This document shows, piece by piece, positions 1 through 13,731 of a DNA stretch of 64,000 nt. The DNA lies in contig NC_059478.1 of the NCBI RefSeq assembly GCF_018139145.2, positions 1,612,001 through 1,676,000 of the forward strand, given 5' to 3'. How positions within the stretch are numbered: position 1 is the first letter of the stretch; every line of letters starts with the position of its first letter. This DNA is from Gymnogyps californianus. Lineage: Eukaryota; Chordata; Aves; Accipitriformes; Cathartidae. The notes under the pieces are model-generated. The model saw only the letters and a program-made list of their open reading frames with translations, did no database searches and was not told the DNA's origin. The position numbers and the translations under genes were made by a program.

Positions 1-3000
1 ATTCCTTGCAGATGGTAAGATCTTATTTGGCAGTCTTTTATTAAAAAAAAAAAATCTGTGATTTTAGGCAGAAAATAATTTTACTCCAATTAAAATCTTA
101 AATTGTCTTATTAGATTTTTATTATTATTAAATATTATGTATTAAATACGCTGCATCAAGCACATTTGCAAAGTGAGAAAGATGTGCATGCATCTGTCTA
201 CAAAACTAGAATAATCCCTCTCTGGACATACTTCAGTGAATGTGTATTTTACTTTGAAGTACCAGCATTTTGAAGGCTACAGTTTTGCAAACTATTGTGA
301 TATGGAATTTTAAAACAGGTAGGATAATGACTGTGGATCTGTCTATGAAATAAAATATTTCAGCATATTGTTGGGACTGCTGACTGTGTTTTTGGGCTGC
401 AAATTTTTGAAGTCTGAAGTTAGTGATATTGGAAGTCCTTCCATGTCAAAAAGTCATTCTAAATGGATATTACTCTGTGAGGCCAGTGACCTCCCAGAAA
501 AGGTACTCAAATTTGATATCCCCATAAACTTTTGAGAGGAGTTCCCAGAGAGTGAAGCCATCCAGATTATAATCTCCAACAAATGCCGAGCATGTGAATT
601 TCCTAGTTCACTTGGGTGCAATTGATACTGCTGTGGCCATTGGTTACCCAAATAATGTTATAATGAGTCCTTTAAACAGGTCTTGCCCAATTCTACTCTT
701 CCAGTTTCTCCCAGAGGTAGATATCCAACTACTGGCATGCAACACTGAAGATATATCATCAAATAAATAACCTGTAGCTAGATACCCAGCAAATCTATTA
801 GCAGTAAAGAGGGTAGCCATTAAAGCTACATAATAATTTTAGTTGTATATCTTTCTAAAATTAGAAAGTGTTGGGGTTTATTGTCCTTTACTTTCCAGGC
901 TTTACTAGTAAAAAATTCTGTTTACTTAATCATTTTTTAATTTAACCTTGTTTACTAGTTAATAGGTAGCAGCTATTACTTGTGAAGAAAATCCACAGAA
1001 TTTTTTAGTCTATTGTTTTCCAATAGGTCTTCAAATGCCTAAAAAACTTTTAATGGTAAGCAACCCTGAAACACTTAAGAAAAGTAAAATCTCATGTATA
1101 AACTCATATTTCACAGAAAGTGAATTGAAGACAATCCTAAAAATTCATTTGAGTATTGAATGGTATAATTCTGGAATTAAATATTTATTGACAATGCAGA
1201 AAACAACATGATTGCTTTGTTAAATACTTTGGAGTTGGAAAATTATCTTCCATTCTTATAAAAGAGTATTTCAGTATATTTTGTAGCCCATAAGAAGGTT
1301 AAGAACATGATTTTTGTCTGGTCTGTAACTGCTGAGAAAGACAATATCCTTTAATATTTTTGCCACGAAAACCCCTCTGTAGATTATGCTTGCAAATCCT
1401 GGAGATTATCCATATGAAATGGCTGAGTAGCCATGAACAGCTTTAACATCTTTAAATCTATGTCAAATGCTGTTCTTTGAAGGACTTCAGGACTGATGCT
1501 TTTCTCAGCTTTTCTGGGTGTATCTTCCTGACACTACCTCTTCCAGATTGAAAACCTATTTCTTATTCCGTCTTATAAAATACAGAGGTACTTTGTCTAG
1601 GTTTTAAGAAATAGGAACTGCTGGAGATCAGAAATATCAAATCCTCTGGGGAAAAAAAATGATAACAATAATTTTAAAAGAGTATCTTTGGTCCATGTTA
1701 CAGGATTTTATCCCATGATAAGGAGAGCACAAAGGTCAAGCCCTTAAATTTGCTCACATTTGTCAACCTTAGAAGTTAGTTTCAGACACTAGTTCCATGT
1801 CTGATGTGTAACCTCTTCCACATCTACACCTCAGTTACCCAGCAACAAGGCTGGTCTATTAACAGAGCATGCAACCTAATTCTTGCAAGAATTATTACAT
1901 CTATTATCTTGCTACTTATTAAGTAGCGAGATCTCTTCTGAATCTACATTCTTCTATGAAGCTATTCTTAATAGCAGTCTTCTTGTGTCCTTTTGTCTTT
2001 ATGTCTTGAGACATAAACAATTTGACACATGATTCTTTAGGATGTGCTGAATAAGTAAAAATAAAATGCAGCAATTTTCGTATAATGATGTGCAGAAGCA
2101 CGAGGATATATTCCAGACACAGACGCTTCAGCTCACAAACAGCCCAAAGAAGCAGGGGTTAACCATCTCTAAATCCAGTACAAAGCCTTTCTCACAGTCT
2201 AAAGGAGGAGATTTCATTCTGAAATGAAACAACTACTTTAACCAGTTATTTGCTACACAATCTGAATAAAAAAAGTAGGATTAGTAAAGCTATTAAGTGT
2301 TGTTACCACATGAACAACAGGTGTAGAAAGGAGAAATGATATCTTCATTTAGATGGTTAACCAAATTTCTGATATCAAGGAGAAAAAAATGTTAGCTTCC
2401 CAAGCTAAATTTAAAATGAGGAAAATCATGTTGTATCGAACTCAGAGCACATCTAACAAGAACAGGTTTGAAGGCAATGAGATCCTGCTTAAGGAGGCAT
2501 TAGCACTTTCCAGTTAGTCTGCAGTTCAACTTGATAGACTTGAGATCACATGAAATTCTATTCTACTAGCAATCTCTACACACATCAGTAAGCAAATACT
2601 AGCAAAACCATATTTTCATATAATTTGTTTCTCTTGCCCTCACACTAAATTTTTTAGAACGGCTTCATAATGAAAATACTTTACAATACTTCAGGCTGAG
2701 ATTTTTGGAAATATATTCCAAAATCCTCCTACCATTTTGAAGTCAATTGGTGACGTGGATTGATAGTATGGTTATCAGAAGATACTGCAATACGGTATTG
2801 TTAAAAGGTTTTATCATGCCTAGAAGTACTTTATATTTTATTTTCAATGTTTTCATTATTATTTTTTTAGAATTGAAATAAAATTTCAATGTGAAGATGT
2901 GCAGGAAAATATCATGAGAAATTGTGTAATATATTGAAAACTGTAACCAGAAAGGGATTTGCTTATTTATTTATTTTACTGTGATATTTTATAAAACATT

Positions 3001-3780
3001 GCACAAATATAATACATTAAGCTTTGTTCAAAAACACATTTGCAGGCTGATTTTGTCTGGAGATTTAGTGTTCATGTCTTCTGGTGTTCAGTGATTGTGA
3101 TGGAAAGCAGAATAAATACGTTCTAAGTAAATCTATAGCTTAGGTGAATTGCACAATTCCATCTGTGAAGAATAAAGAAAAGACTCAGCTATATTTTAAT
3201 ACAGAAATGCCATCCCTAATGTGTATGCATTCATATAGATAACATATGAACAGGTCTGTACATAGACACATACAACTGCACTATAAGACAGGACAGACCT
3301 ATCTATGTCGTATATATTAAGTCATGTAGTAATATATACACACCAATATTCTGCTTCCAGAATCTTCCATGGGCCTTTCAGTCCCCCCTCTTCTTTAAAA
3401 AGTCACTGCTGCTTTTTCATTAATGTATTTTTAAAAGAAACCTGGCAAAAAAAACCCTTCACTGTTCTCCTGTGTCAACATATTTCGATCTTAAGGATTA
3501 CAAGCGATAACTGTCAGATGTAAAACACGTTAAAGGTCCAAGAACACATGACCTTATTTTAAATGCAATCTAGAGCTGGAGAAACTTGCACGGAGCTTGG
3601 TGTTTAAGTGTGGAAAATACAAATGATTGCATGTTGGTCCAGATAACGAGAATTGTTGTGTATGATAGCTGAGAAACATTATATAAAGTCCAATAAGCTA
3701 TGACTCTATTTAGTCTATTTTCTTAATCCTTAAAACAAAGTATCTCCTGAGATCAGTCTCTATAGGGTGTAAAGAAACTT
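1..3780. other. AT-rich non-coding DNA, no gene seen
   Basis: No recognisable gene, RNA gene or well-preserved repeat was found. Open frames are short (60-70 codons) and lack codon-like composition. The minus strand at about 440-720 contains a short stretch with a GDYN tetrapeptide reminiscent of LINE endonuclease motifs, but the neighbouring residues do not follow a CR1 protein, so it is not called. Confidence 0.6.
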
Positions 3781-3799
3781 GTACAGGTGGGCACAGTTT

Positions 3800-3938
3800 T
3801 GTCCAGTGGTGGGTCCGTTGTGGAGCTGGCTGGAACCGGCTGTGTCTGACATGGGGGCAGCCCCTGGTCTCTTCTCACAGAGTCCACCCCGGCAGCCCAT
3901 CCCCACCCCACTACCAAAACCTTGCCACATAAACCAGC
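3800..3938. repeat. GC-rich block, probable LTR-type repeat remnant
   Basis: This 140-base stretch is clearly richer in G and C than the AT-rich DNA on both sides. Its wording (GGAGCTGGCTGGAACCGGC, then CTACCAAAACCTTGCCACAT) resembles sequence that recurs in avian ERV-related repeats. No matching LTR termini or target duplication can be seen, so its borders are approximate. Open frames through it on both strands are probably by-products of its composition. It could instead be unique GC-rich DNA. Confidence 0.35.
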
Positions 3939-5676
3939 GAGTTTAACTTCAAACGGGATGCAAGAGTTGATTGCACCATGTGCATCCTGCCCACTCACCA
4001 ATCTGCCCATGTTCTGCTGTTCATCTGTTTTGGAGAAAGCTGGAAAAGCTCCATTATTTGTTGTACACTCAGTAATAACTGTCATTGATTTGTTTTTTAT
4101 TATTTTTTTTTTCAGTGGCCACCTTGATCTATAAAAAGCACAAGGAGTCATTTTCAACCTACTGGCACTGACAGTCCCTGAGTGTCTGATCTGCCTGTGA
4201 TTGGATACAACATGTATTCATACATAAACGGTGCACAATTACAGATTGTAGTAAATGAAATTAAATATAATTTTTTTAATAAAATTAATATATTGTAGCC
4301 ATAAATACAAAACCTTGATCGCAAAGTTTGAAGATGACTATGTTTGCCAAATACTACATTCTGTAATCCTACAAACATCAAATAATAAATCAACACCACC
4401 TAGTTATTTTAAATTACAATTAAAAGTTCTAAATACAGCTCTCATATTGTGCAAAATCATAATAATGCCTAAAATCTTTCAGGTATGTAGGAACTAAAAA
4501 AATCAACTGCAAAATTGCTAAACACATTTTTGCTGCATCACCGTAAACTAAGATTTTCAGTCTCTTCTGGACACAACAACAAGTGATATAAGTCCATCTT
4601 AGGAACTTTGTTCTTTCTTAGTGGAGGGCTCTACTCTGCTGCTCCAGTTTACTTCACTAGTAGTTCCAGGGAACATAAAGTCTACATTTCACACAAGGAC
4701 CGTGACAGAAAGTAGTTGTTCAAATCAGTTTTATCATCCATTTGGACAACTGTTTCTTTGGAAAAGAGACTTTTCCCAGTATGCAGGATGATTTAGTCTA
4801 CAGTAAACTGAAATCAAAAAGTTCTCTTTTATTCAAGATCCTGGATTTGGAAGGGTACTGGAGAGTTACTTGATGCCAACTCTTACGGGCCATCATCATT
4901 CAGTCATCTAGGCCAACTGGTAGATTCTACCAGAATTGGCTTCACGGGTCAATAAAAGAATAGGCAAACTAGTGATCTGAAAGGATTATAATCACAATAC
5001 TTCTGAAAAACACTCTGGGCATGGTATACTTTGCATGGAGGCCGCTGCTCCCTGCAATCTACCTCCTAAAGACTGTTGCTTCAGGTAATGGCATCTACAC
5101 AGCTTTTGTAAAGACTCAAGCAAAACATCAACATATGTTTTGATTAGAAAGTAAAAATATTTCTGTAAGGAATTACCCTTTTCTGTAATTAGTATATATG
5201 ATTATTCTATCCTGCAACTGAAGTAACTCCAATTAGATGATTTTAAAATATTAAAGCTTTCATACAAAAAAGAAGACAACTAAAAAAAAGTTTGTGGGTT
5301 TTTTAATCTTTCATGCATCAAACCTAATTTGTTAGTGCCACAAGAAGAAATGCAAGTGTTTTATTACATTCATTACAGAATTAAGGTGGATAAGACTGAT
5401 AACCAGCCAAAAATAATTCTTTGAGCAATACTCGTAACTGAATATGGCAATAGCTCACAGTTGTCATGGAAGAGCATGATTTCCATGATTTAGGACTGCA
5501 ACAAATAAAATCCTGCTCTTACAGCTATGCTAGGATTAACCTGCAATATCAAGCTACTAGACAACTAAAGAGCTTGTGAGAATGGTCAGATTACGATGCT
5601 AGTGCTTTGAGCAATTTGGAGTTTCTTGTCCTTCTAAGACTCATTTACACATTTGTGCAAGATAAACACAAGCTAC
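3939..5676. other. AT-rich non-coding DNA, no gene seen
   Basis: Unique-looking AT-rich sequence with short A and T runs. No gene, RNA or clear repeat was seen. Confidence 0.55.
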
Positions 5677-6270
5677 TGTCATGGTTTAACCCCAGCTGGC
5701 AACTAAGCACCACAGAGCCGCTCGCTCACTCCCCCACAGTGGGATGGGGGAGAGAATCAGAAGGTAAAAGTGAGAAAACTCATGGGTTGAGATAAAGACA
5801 GTTTAATAGGTAAAGCAAAAGCTGTGCACGCAAGCAAAGCAAAACAAGGAATTCATTCACCACTTCCCATCGGCAGGCAGGTGTTCAGCCATCTCCAGGA
5901 AAGCAGGGCTCCGTCACGTGTAGTGGTTGCTTGGGAAGACAAACACCATCACTTCGAATGTGTCCCCCCCCTTCCTTCTTCCCCCAGCTTTATATGCTGA
6001 GCATGACGTCATACGGTATGGAATATCCCTTTGGTCAGTTGGGGTCAGCTGTCCTGGCTGTGTCCCCTCCCAACTCCCTGTGCACCCCCAGCCTCCTCGC
6101 TGGTGGGGTGGGGTGAGGAGCAGAAAAGGCCTTGACTCTGTGTAAGCACTGCTCAGCGGTAACGAAAACATCCCTGTGTTATCAACGCTGTTTCCAGCAC
6201 AAATCCAAAACACAGGCCCATACCAGCTACTGTGAAGAAAATTAACTCTATTCCAGCCCAAACCAGCACA
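5677..6270 (-). mobile_element. Solo LTR of an avian ERVL-type element (LTR copy 1)
   Basis: A complete solitary LTR of about 594 bp in TG...CA form. On the plus strand it starts TGTCATGGTTTAACCCCAGC and ends AAACCAGCACA. The transcriptional sense is the minus strand: it carries a TATA box (CATATAAA, plus 5996-5989), a perfect CRE palindrome TGACGTCA just upstream (6004-6011), and an ATTAAA poly(A) hexamer (plus TTTAAT at 5801-5806). A short direct repeat CTAC lies at 5673-5676 and again at 6271-6274, consistent with a target duplication. No gag, pol or env remains, so this is the product of LTR-LTR recombination. The ERVL assignment is from memory of avian LTR families; the LTR structure itself is visible. 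The open frames inside it on both strands are fortuitous. Confidence 0.85.
5989..6011 (-). promoter_or_regulatory. TATA box and CRE core of LTR copy 1
   Basis: Read on the minus strand, a full CRE (TGACGTCA, 6011-6004) is followed eight bases later by CATATAAA (5996-5989). This is the classic layout of a compact LTR promoter responsive to CREB/ATF factors. Whether it is active is unknown. The equivalent CRE is degraded in copy 3 and partly degraded in copy 2. Confidence 0.6.
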
Positions 6271-7689
6271 CTACTGTGTTTATATTGTGAAATATGATCA
6301 ATTTTGCTGGAGTAAGCTGAATGGGCCAGATTCAACAACCATTTCAAACCTTGCTGAAAACAAGTCTTTAGTGATTTCCTCAGTGGACAAGTCTTAAGAC
6401 TCTCACAAGAACAAGCTGGTGTTTTTTATTTCCAGCTAACTAGGGAAAACATCCTTGTTAGACAAGTAGAAAATGTCTCTACCAGAAATGAATCTGTTGA
6501 TGCAAAAGGCATACTTTTACCATACTCATAGTTGAATGTATTATAGAAGATTTGTTAAAAAAATAATTTCCCTGTCATTTAATTTAATGTAGTTACTCTT
6601 GGAAAACCTAACTTCAAGTGGGATTATTTTAGGCTTTTACTCTGCTCTCTCAGCATCCTCTGGGTGTTGAGCAGTCAGGAAGTCAATGACTGTACTAATA
6701 TAAATACTGCCTTGCATTGTAAGTTCTGTATCCATGGGAGACTTATTTCAAGGTAGCATTTCAAATGACCCACTATACATTATTCTGCCTGCCCTGAGCA
6801 TCACTTGAAGGATATTTTCTAGTGTAGTTTTATGGTCTGACTGAAACTCTTTCAGCATGCTTTCTAAAACTGAGCCAAGGACATGGCTTGCAACAATTTG
6901 CTCAATAAGGTCAGATTTTTGAATGGGACAAGGGTTAAATTGACTGGTTGGAGCTCTTCCAGCACAATCTGCTATTTTCTAATTTCTGCGTGACACACCA
7001 GGTAGCAAGACTTACGTCCACCTTTTGTATTGTATCTTGTAACTAGGGAAGAAGGCTTTATTTTTAACTGTGCGCTGCAACAATATGTCTGCTGCGTAGC
7101 CCAATCAGTAACTCACTGAGACACATAAGACTCAAATATACATCATTTATTTCTCAACTGCCTTGTTTATGCATGTGTTTATAGACATGTATAGATATTT
7201 CTGCCTCCTGTTTCTGGAAGCAGCCTGTCAGAATCTAATCAGAGCTTCGTCTTTGAAAGCAATCACTCCTGTTTCTCCCCATAAAAACTGCAACAAGCAA
7301 AATTATCTATCTCCAATAGTAGCCATAGACAAAAGAGGCCATTTTTGGCCTAGAAATGATGAAATTCAGAGTTGGTAGGTCTGTTTCTGATAAGAGCTGA
7401 GATCTGATTTTATGAGTTTCAAAATTAATCTCTCCTTAACCTTTTTATAAAGTCTCAGATGGGATTTATGACTTAAGTATTGTGCTTCTTTTTTGTCCTA
7501 TATAAATCACAATTCAGGTAAAAAAATATGTTGTATATAGATATGCTTACCTTACAATATTTTTTTCTTACAATTAGTGAAAGTCATTAATCTCTAATGC
7601 CAACTGTCAAAATAAATTAAGACTATTTTTTTAGCTTGGGTCTTGACTAGTTTTTCTGAAATTTTTGCAGGTATTTTTATGAAGTGCAG
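6271..7689. other. AT-rich non-coding DNA, no gene seen
   Basis: No gene, RNA gene or recognisable repeat was seen between the solo LTR and the CR1 5' fragment. Confidence 0.55.
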
Positions 7690-8200
7690 CAAGCCTAAGC
7701 AGCTAATGGATGCAGAAGGATGAGCAGAAACGGAGGGCAGAAACTCTGCTGAAGGCAGTGTGGGACTGCTCAGCAACAGTGGTGAAGTGCCACAGGGCAT
7801 GCTTCCCAGCACCCACAGGAGCAACAAAGCCCACACATCAGAGACCTCCACTAAGGCAGAGCCCTGGATAGAGACACGGCCCCATGGGTCTGTGATGACA
7901 GAGACTGCCTGGTGCCTCTGCCAGAGGCCAAGGAACCGGAGGTGGTGTCCTCTGAGAAGCTGGGTCAGTGGGTGAAGCAGCTGCAGGTTGAGGTGAGCAG
8001 ACTGTGCAGCTTCCATGAGGTGTTTCTTCCAGGAGGTATTTCTACACTTCCACGAGGATGAACAGAAGATCTACAGGGTCTTCACAGAGACACTGCAGAG
8101 GTGAAAACCCAAATCTTGCTTTGCACCAAAAGAGGGAGAGCCAGAGGTTATGCTTGATCATGGGGCAGATGGAGGAAATTATCAATTATCAAAGCCAGTC
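7690..8200 (+). mobile_element. CR1 LINE 5'-region/ORF1 fragment
   Basis: This stretch is GC-richer than its flanks and resembles the 5' part of CR1. Lines about test and tag residues are followed by a frame reading LGQWVKQLQVEVSRLCSF, then a segment ending CACAGAGACACTGCAGAGG. The heptad-like pattern of L and V fits the coiled coil of CR1 ORF1 proteins. The frame is broken by stops and indels. No endonuclease or reverse-transcriptase part follows. Most CR1 copies keep the 3' end, so a 5'-only piece is unusual. Borders are approximate. Confidence 0.5.
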
Positions 8201-10897
8201 AATCAGTCCCAGCCCTGCTATCCAGAGAAAGGCAATTTTGACTTTACCCCATTCACTACAGACTAATGCAAAGAGAGGTAGTAAAAAGGACCCTGGCAGA
8301 ATGCATGTGTTGCCAGCAGCTACAAGTCCTTCACACAGGATTTTACTTGGTCTTGCTATTTCAAACGAGTGTCTACTCCATACTTGTTGTGGTTAAACTC
8401 CACATTAATTTCACTGTCCAACATATAGCTCAAAAGGTAAATAAGAATGGACTCTTCTGTGAATTGTACTTTGGTTAAATGAGTAAAAATGACAGTTAAG
8501 GAGATGAGGAGGCTTGCTTAGGTCTTAATCCTCTTTATAAATGTTAATTTTGTAAACATTTGAGTAAGTCAATAAAAGCATTTATGCTAAAATGTAAGCA
8601 CAAGGGGAGGTATTTCTACATTTGCAAGCGGGATGGGAGAGGCTAAGCACTAGATATGTTGTTATTTAGAGCTTTATAGCATATAATATTTCTAGACACC
8701 AGTTCCTCTCTTCCTGATGTCTGTTTTGTTTGTTAATGACATCAAAGCCCTACATAGTTCCCCAACCAATTTCTGCTCTGAGAGCAGTAAAACCACAGAA
8801 AATCACATGGAGTGGAACCTAGTAGTCAAGTTTTTGCAGGGATGATGCAAGGCTCCTCAGGAGATTCTTCTTACCTTCTCAACCCACTGGCTGGGGAGCA
8901 GGGGTCATCAGGCAACAGCTGCTGGGTGTGTTTAGTCTTTTGCTTTGCTGCATGAATGTAACGGACTCTGAAAATGAGGTGGTCTTCTTTCATAAAACGT
9001 TCATTTTCTTGATGGAGTAGGAACGGCCAAGGGTACCTTCATTCTGTTTTGCTGAAGTTCTCAGACAACTTGCTATCTATTAGCTGACAAAGGGGAACTT
9101 CGCAAAACACTCGGCACAGCTCCAATGTTCAGTGAGTTGAAATCCAAAAGGAGTATATCATAATTTACGAGCAGCCAGCTACCTCAGAGACTACACTTAT
9201 GTGCCCTATTAAAAAAACTACAGTGGAGCACAACTGACTTTTCTGGAATCCTCAAGCTCGTTAAAGATCATTATCCATTGAAAAGTTTGTCCAAAGTTTG
9301 AAGTCAAGGCTTGCGTTAAAGACTAATCAACAAAGTGAATGCCCATTTGAACCACCTTGCAAAATAAAATCCACCTAAGAATTTGACCTCTAAAGAAAGT
9401 ATTGTCTAATTGATGCTCATGTTTGTGTACAAACGTGGTGCAAACTAATGTGTAGTCTGACTTTACACTTCTGCCCAACTTTACTGCTCTTTCAGGTGAT
9501 ATTTTAGAAGAAAATAATAGACGTGAATAAATTTAGTCTGAAGTCTTTAATTTACTACGGGCATAAACTGGAAAACAAAGAAGATTGTTAAGGGAAAGCC
9601 CCAACTCAGTGGAGTTTAAGAGCCGGGGGATTTCTCCCTTTGTTCTGCTAGATGCATCTGCTGTCATTCCTCTTTTCACTCCTAGCCAGTAGTGAGGCCA
9701 AGTGCAAATCCCGAAGATGCAAGTACACACACGTGTGCGCAGCCAGCCACTGAGATCAACACGATTCCCCCTTTGTCTCCATTTTCCCATGCTTGTTCTT
9801 CCCTCTTCTGCATCAGTCCCCCTCTTCCTCTGCCCTTGTCTCCTCCCAAATGAACAACCTGCCTCTAATTACGTCACCCCCGATCATCCCACTTTTGCTA
9901 CATCTGTACCCAAGGTGGGTAGTTCTTATAAGGTTACCTAAGTACTGCTGGCCTGGCAAGATGATCCTCAATACTCCCCATCAAATATCCGCGAGGTCTG
10001 GCTATTTCTCGCACATCTCCTCCTTCAGCATCTGTGAAACCCAGCCATCCCTCATGGTGCTGTCTCTAACTCCTACCGTTCTCCCTCTGTCATTTCTTAC
10101 ATCCAGAAATTTCTCATGTCACATCCAGTAGTTTCTCCTATTCAGCTAGCTAAATCTCAGATCAGGGTCTAATCATCTAGTTGCATACCTTAACAAAGAC
10201 AACTTGATTTTTTAAAGGATAATAAGCTTTCTAATATATTATTTTCAAAGCTTTTATTAATATAACTATAGCCACTTTGACTTTTCCTTTTTCTTATTGT
10301 TAAGGTAAGAATAAGGAGTAGGAAGTAAAAAAAAAAAGCCACCTCATTTGTTATTTTTACATTATTTTTGTTGACTGCAAGAATTTATGTTTAAATCATT
10401 CCACTATCCCTGAACTTAATGTTGTTCAGTGCAAAAGACCAAGTTATATTTCCAGACCTTAGCCTTCTTTTTTGTTTCCAGAAAGAGTGAATTCTCTGTA
10501 CTGTTGTACTACTGTGAATGTAGGAAGAATGAATTTACACTGTTCTAAAAGAACCTATAATCACTTTGTCAGCAGAGCTGGGTCCCGAGCATCATGCTGA
10601 ATTTTTGATACCATGGGGAAAAAAAACCAACTAAGTGCAAAAAATATTTGACAACTTAGAGTCACATCATATTCCAACACCACTTTTTGAGATACTAGTT
10701 GTAGGTTCTCATTTACTACACAGAATATACTTCCCCTTTAAAAAAGTTCATTTCACTAAAACTGCAAGGCCTCATGGTAAAGTGAGATATTTTATAAATT
10801 TCTCCTCTTTTTTTTTTTTGTTTGAATATCAGTATTGACCAATCTAAAACTGTCAGAATATCACATTTGGAAATTTTAAAGGTGAAAACTAAGTTGC

Positions 10898-10914
10898 TTT
10901 TTTTTTTTTTTTTT
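10898..10914. repeat. Poly(T) run of 17
   Basis: Simple mononucleotide tract followed by AACAG. No retrocopy could be recognised beside it. Confidence 0.8.
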
Positions 10915-13671
10915 AACAGGATGAAGAATGTTCTAGGAAGTTAAACAATATCATATACAAAGCAAGAGATCTATAGAGGGTGAGGACAGAAAGGAATTCA
11001 TATAACTGCACTGCTTGATCTTTTTCCGTAGAAAATGAAGAAAACCAGAAAATGTTATATAAGATTTTAATAGTTAAATGAATCAGATTGTACACTCAAT
11101 ATTAACCAATACAATGTACAGTTAATAAATGATCTCATACTAGATCCTTAGTTAGGATTCTTACTGAAACAAGGTCATTCCTCTATAAATACATAAAATT
11201 CCACTAATCTGTGTTTAAATTTGACTGATTTACCAAAATAAATACATTTCCAAACTAGTCAAGCAGGACGAATGCCCTATGTAGTAATCCATTCAAGCAT
11301 TCGAATAACACCCATTATTTGATAGCAGCTTCTGGAACATTTCCCCCCAAAAGAAGGCATGTATAACAAGATAAATGAAGTACAAAATCACTAGTGTTAA
11401 TTCACTAGAAAAAAATGTTTGCAATAAAAAGCTAATTTGCTTAAAGGTGACAAAATAAGGTTGCACCTTGTAATTCTGCAGAGACTCATGGCAACTACAG
11501 GAGAGTGTAAAGAGAAAAGAATGTGAAATCCTACAAATAACCTGCAAAGTCAGTTCTTTATCTAATCTAAATTACACAATTTTGGTTCTTAGTTTTGCCT
11601 GCAGGTATCTCTTAGTTTAAAATTTTTACATTTATTGCATTTTCTGTTCTACTGGAACCAAAACGACAATATTAAAAACTACAGTGTCATACACAAGAAG
11701 TAATTATACTGCACAAGAAAACTGAAGTGCACTACGCTTTGTAACGGATAACATGGAAATGATTGCCACACGACAGTCTGAAAACTGTCATGTCTAGACC
11801 AATCACCTACGTATTGTTATAAATCACCACACTGTAAACTACGTACCGCTGAATCAGATATTTAGAAAAGCCTAATGGCTGTTAAACATGTTGGATTTTA
11901 AAACTGTGTCTCTGGGTATTATAAATGCCTGTAAATATCCTAATTACAAAACTATTAATGAAATATGCAATGATGAGATAAATGTGATTAGCTATGAATG
12001 CTGTCATCAGTTATCAGTAATAAATAGAACAATAATGGGATTTTCTGAGTGTCGCGTATCTCCCCAAATACCTCTTTTAGATTAAACAACCCAAGCTCTT
12101 TTCTTCAATAACTCAACCACATCTTAATTCAATGAGTCTCTTTTGTGTGCTCACTTCTGCTGAAGGAATTTTGGGAAGTAAAGGGAAAACTTTTAATGAT
12201 TTCAAGGTGCAGAAGATGAATAGTTTTATCATTACCTATTGATTTAACACATATCTATGAACTATTTAAATGTTAATTTCATTACTATGAAATTAGTAAA
12301 AGCTCAGCAAATACTCCTTGCAAGATACTTACTGGTGCAGAAAATGCCAATAACTGCAAAAAATGATGTAGATACTATATTTTTGATATTTGTATGGGTA
12401 CACAAGGGGATAAGGAATTTATGTCTTCAGTTCAACTATTTTCCTTGTTCTCATGTAAGTTCTACTGTCTGAGAAGCAAATTCATTAAGAAAAACATGTG
12501 CTAACTATAGGTGGTAAAGAATGTCTTTTACAAAATCTAAGCATTCTGTAAGAACAATTTCAAATTTCCACATGGAAAATGAAAATGATGGTTCCTTGCC
12601 AGTAACGAGATTATCCTTACAGACAAAATGAATCCACTCTCAAAGTGTAGAAAATACCTCACATGAAAAAATGCACATTTTCTACTTATTTACCTTGATG
12701 AAAGTTGTTTGAAAATCTAATCTACAGAGGCCTTATCTCCATTTTTTTTCTCCATTTTTTTATCGCTTCAGGAAGAAATATATACAGCTGAACCTAGAGT
12801 CAAAGACACAGAAGCCAATCTTAAAAAAAGTAATTTTCACCGTAAGTATATAAATTTAAAAAATTTTAAGATCCCTCCCTTTGAGGGACAGGTCTCAGAT
12901 GTCTTCAGAATGTCTCAGATGCCTCTAGCATACCACAGTTCTTTATGTCACACTGTCTCTGGGCCACCAGCAGAAAGTCTTGGATTGAAGACAAGGAGAA
13001 GCAGTGTGATTAGATCAGGACAATGTCCTTAAATATCTGGTCTTTTCCAACGAGAGGCTCCTTCGCTGCTTTTCAGACAATGCTGCCTCTTCCAGCTGCA
13101 GATCCAGCAGTATCTGCAATGTTGAGACTGCACTCCAGAAACAAAATGTCATAACGTCAAAAAGACTTTGTGTTGATGTGACAAGTGCAAAGTCTCAGGA
13201 TCTGTGTGGGCTTGCCTTGACCTGAGCTGTTTTGAGAACTCCTAGTGGTCAAGTGCCACTTGTCTAAACTCTCTTGCCTTAAACTCTGAAAACAACATAT
13301 AGACAAATCACAGCATAACACGAGTCCTTGATGTCAACCAAGGGTGGAGAGGCTAGTTTTCAGTGAGGAAACAATGAGAAGGAATTAGACTGTGCTGAGA
13401 GAATTTATAAAAATAATTTCCAGTATACTCAGGAAGGAAACCTCTCTATAATGAACATTGCATTCCTCCTATCAAAGACATTGGGATGATGGTAAAGACT
13501 GACAGCCTACCCCATCTCATTTTTCTGGAGGAAGACTGAATTGTAAACCTTAGGACAGAGAAAAGTGTGAGCATAACAACAAAAAAAGAAGTTTTTTATA
13601 TAGGAAGGCTTTTAATAACATGATTTTCACTATGTTACTAATGAGACTTTTCTGTACTGATTAGAGTATTT

Positions 13672-13731
13672 CGACTATTAAAACATTTAGACTATTAAAA
13701 CATTATTAGACTGTTAAAACATTAATTAGAG
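13672..13731. repeat. Short tandem repeat, about 20-bp unit, three copies
   Basis: Three imperfect copies of a unit reading roughly GACTATTAAAACATTTA follow one another, with small changes between copies. It is a local tandem duplication with no visible function. Confidence 0.75.

Noticed and set aside
454..651. GDYN motif on the minus strand suggesting a LINE endonuclease
   Set aside because: The flanking residues do not follow a CR1 or L2 endonuclease, so a four-residue match is not enough.
3753..4157. Minus-strand frame of 134 codons
   Set aside because: It crosses the GC-rich repeat-like block; the composition explains the lack of stops.
5914..6347. Minus- and plus-strand frames of 61-115 codons inside LTR copy 1
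   Set aside because: They lie wholly or mostly within a solo LTR, overlap its promoter and poly(A) signals, and have no retroviral domain.
10898..10990. Strong splice acceptor look-alike after a T run
   Set aside because: One frame closes within 20 codons, before the nearest donor-like GTGAGG, and the other two close even sooner.
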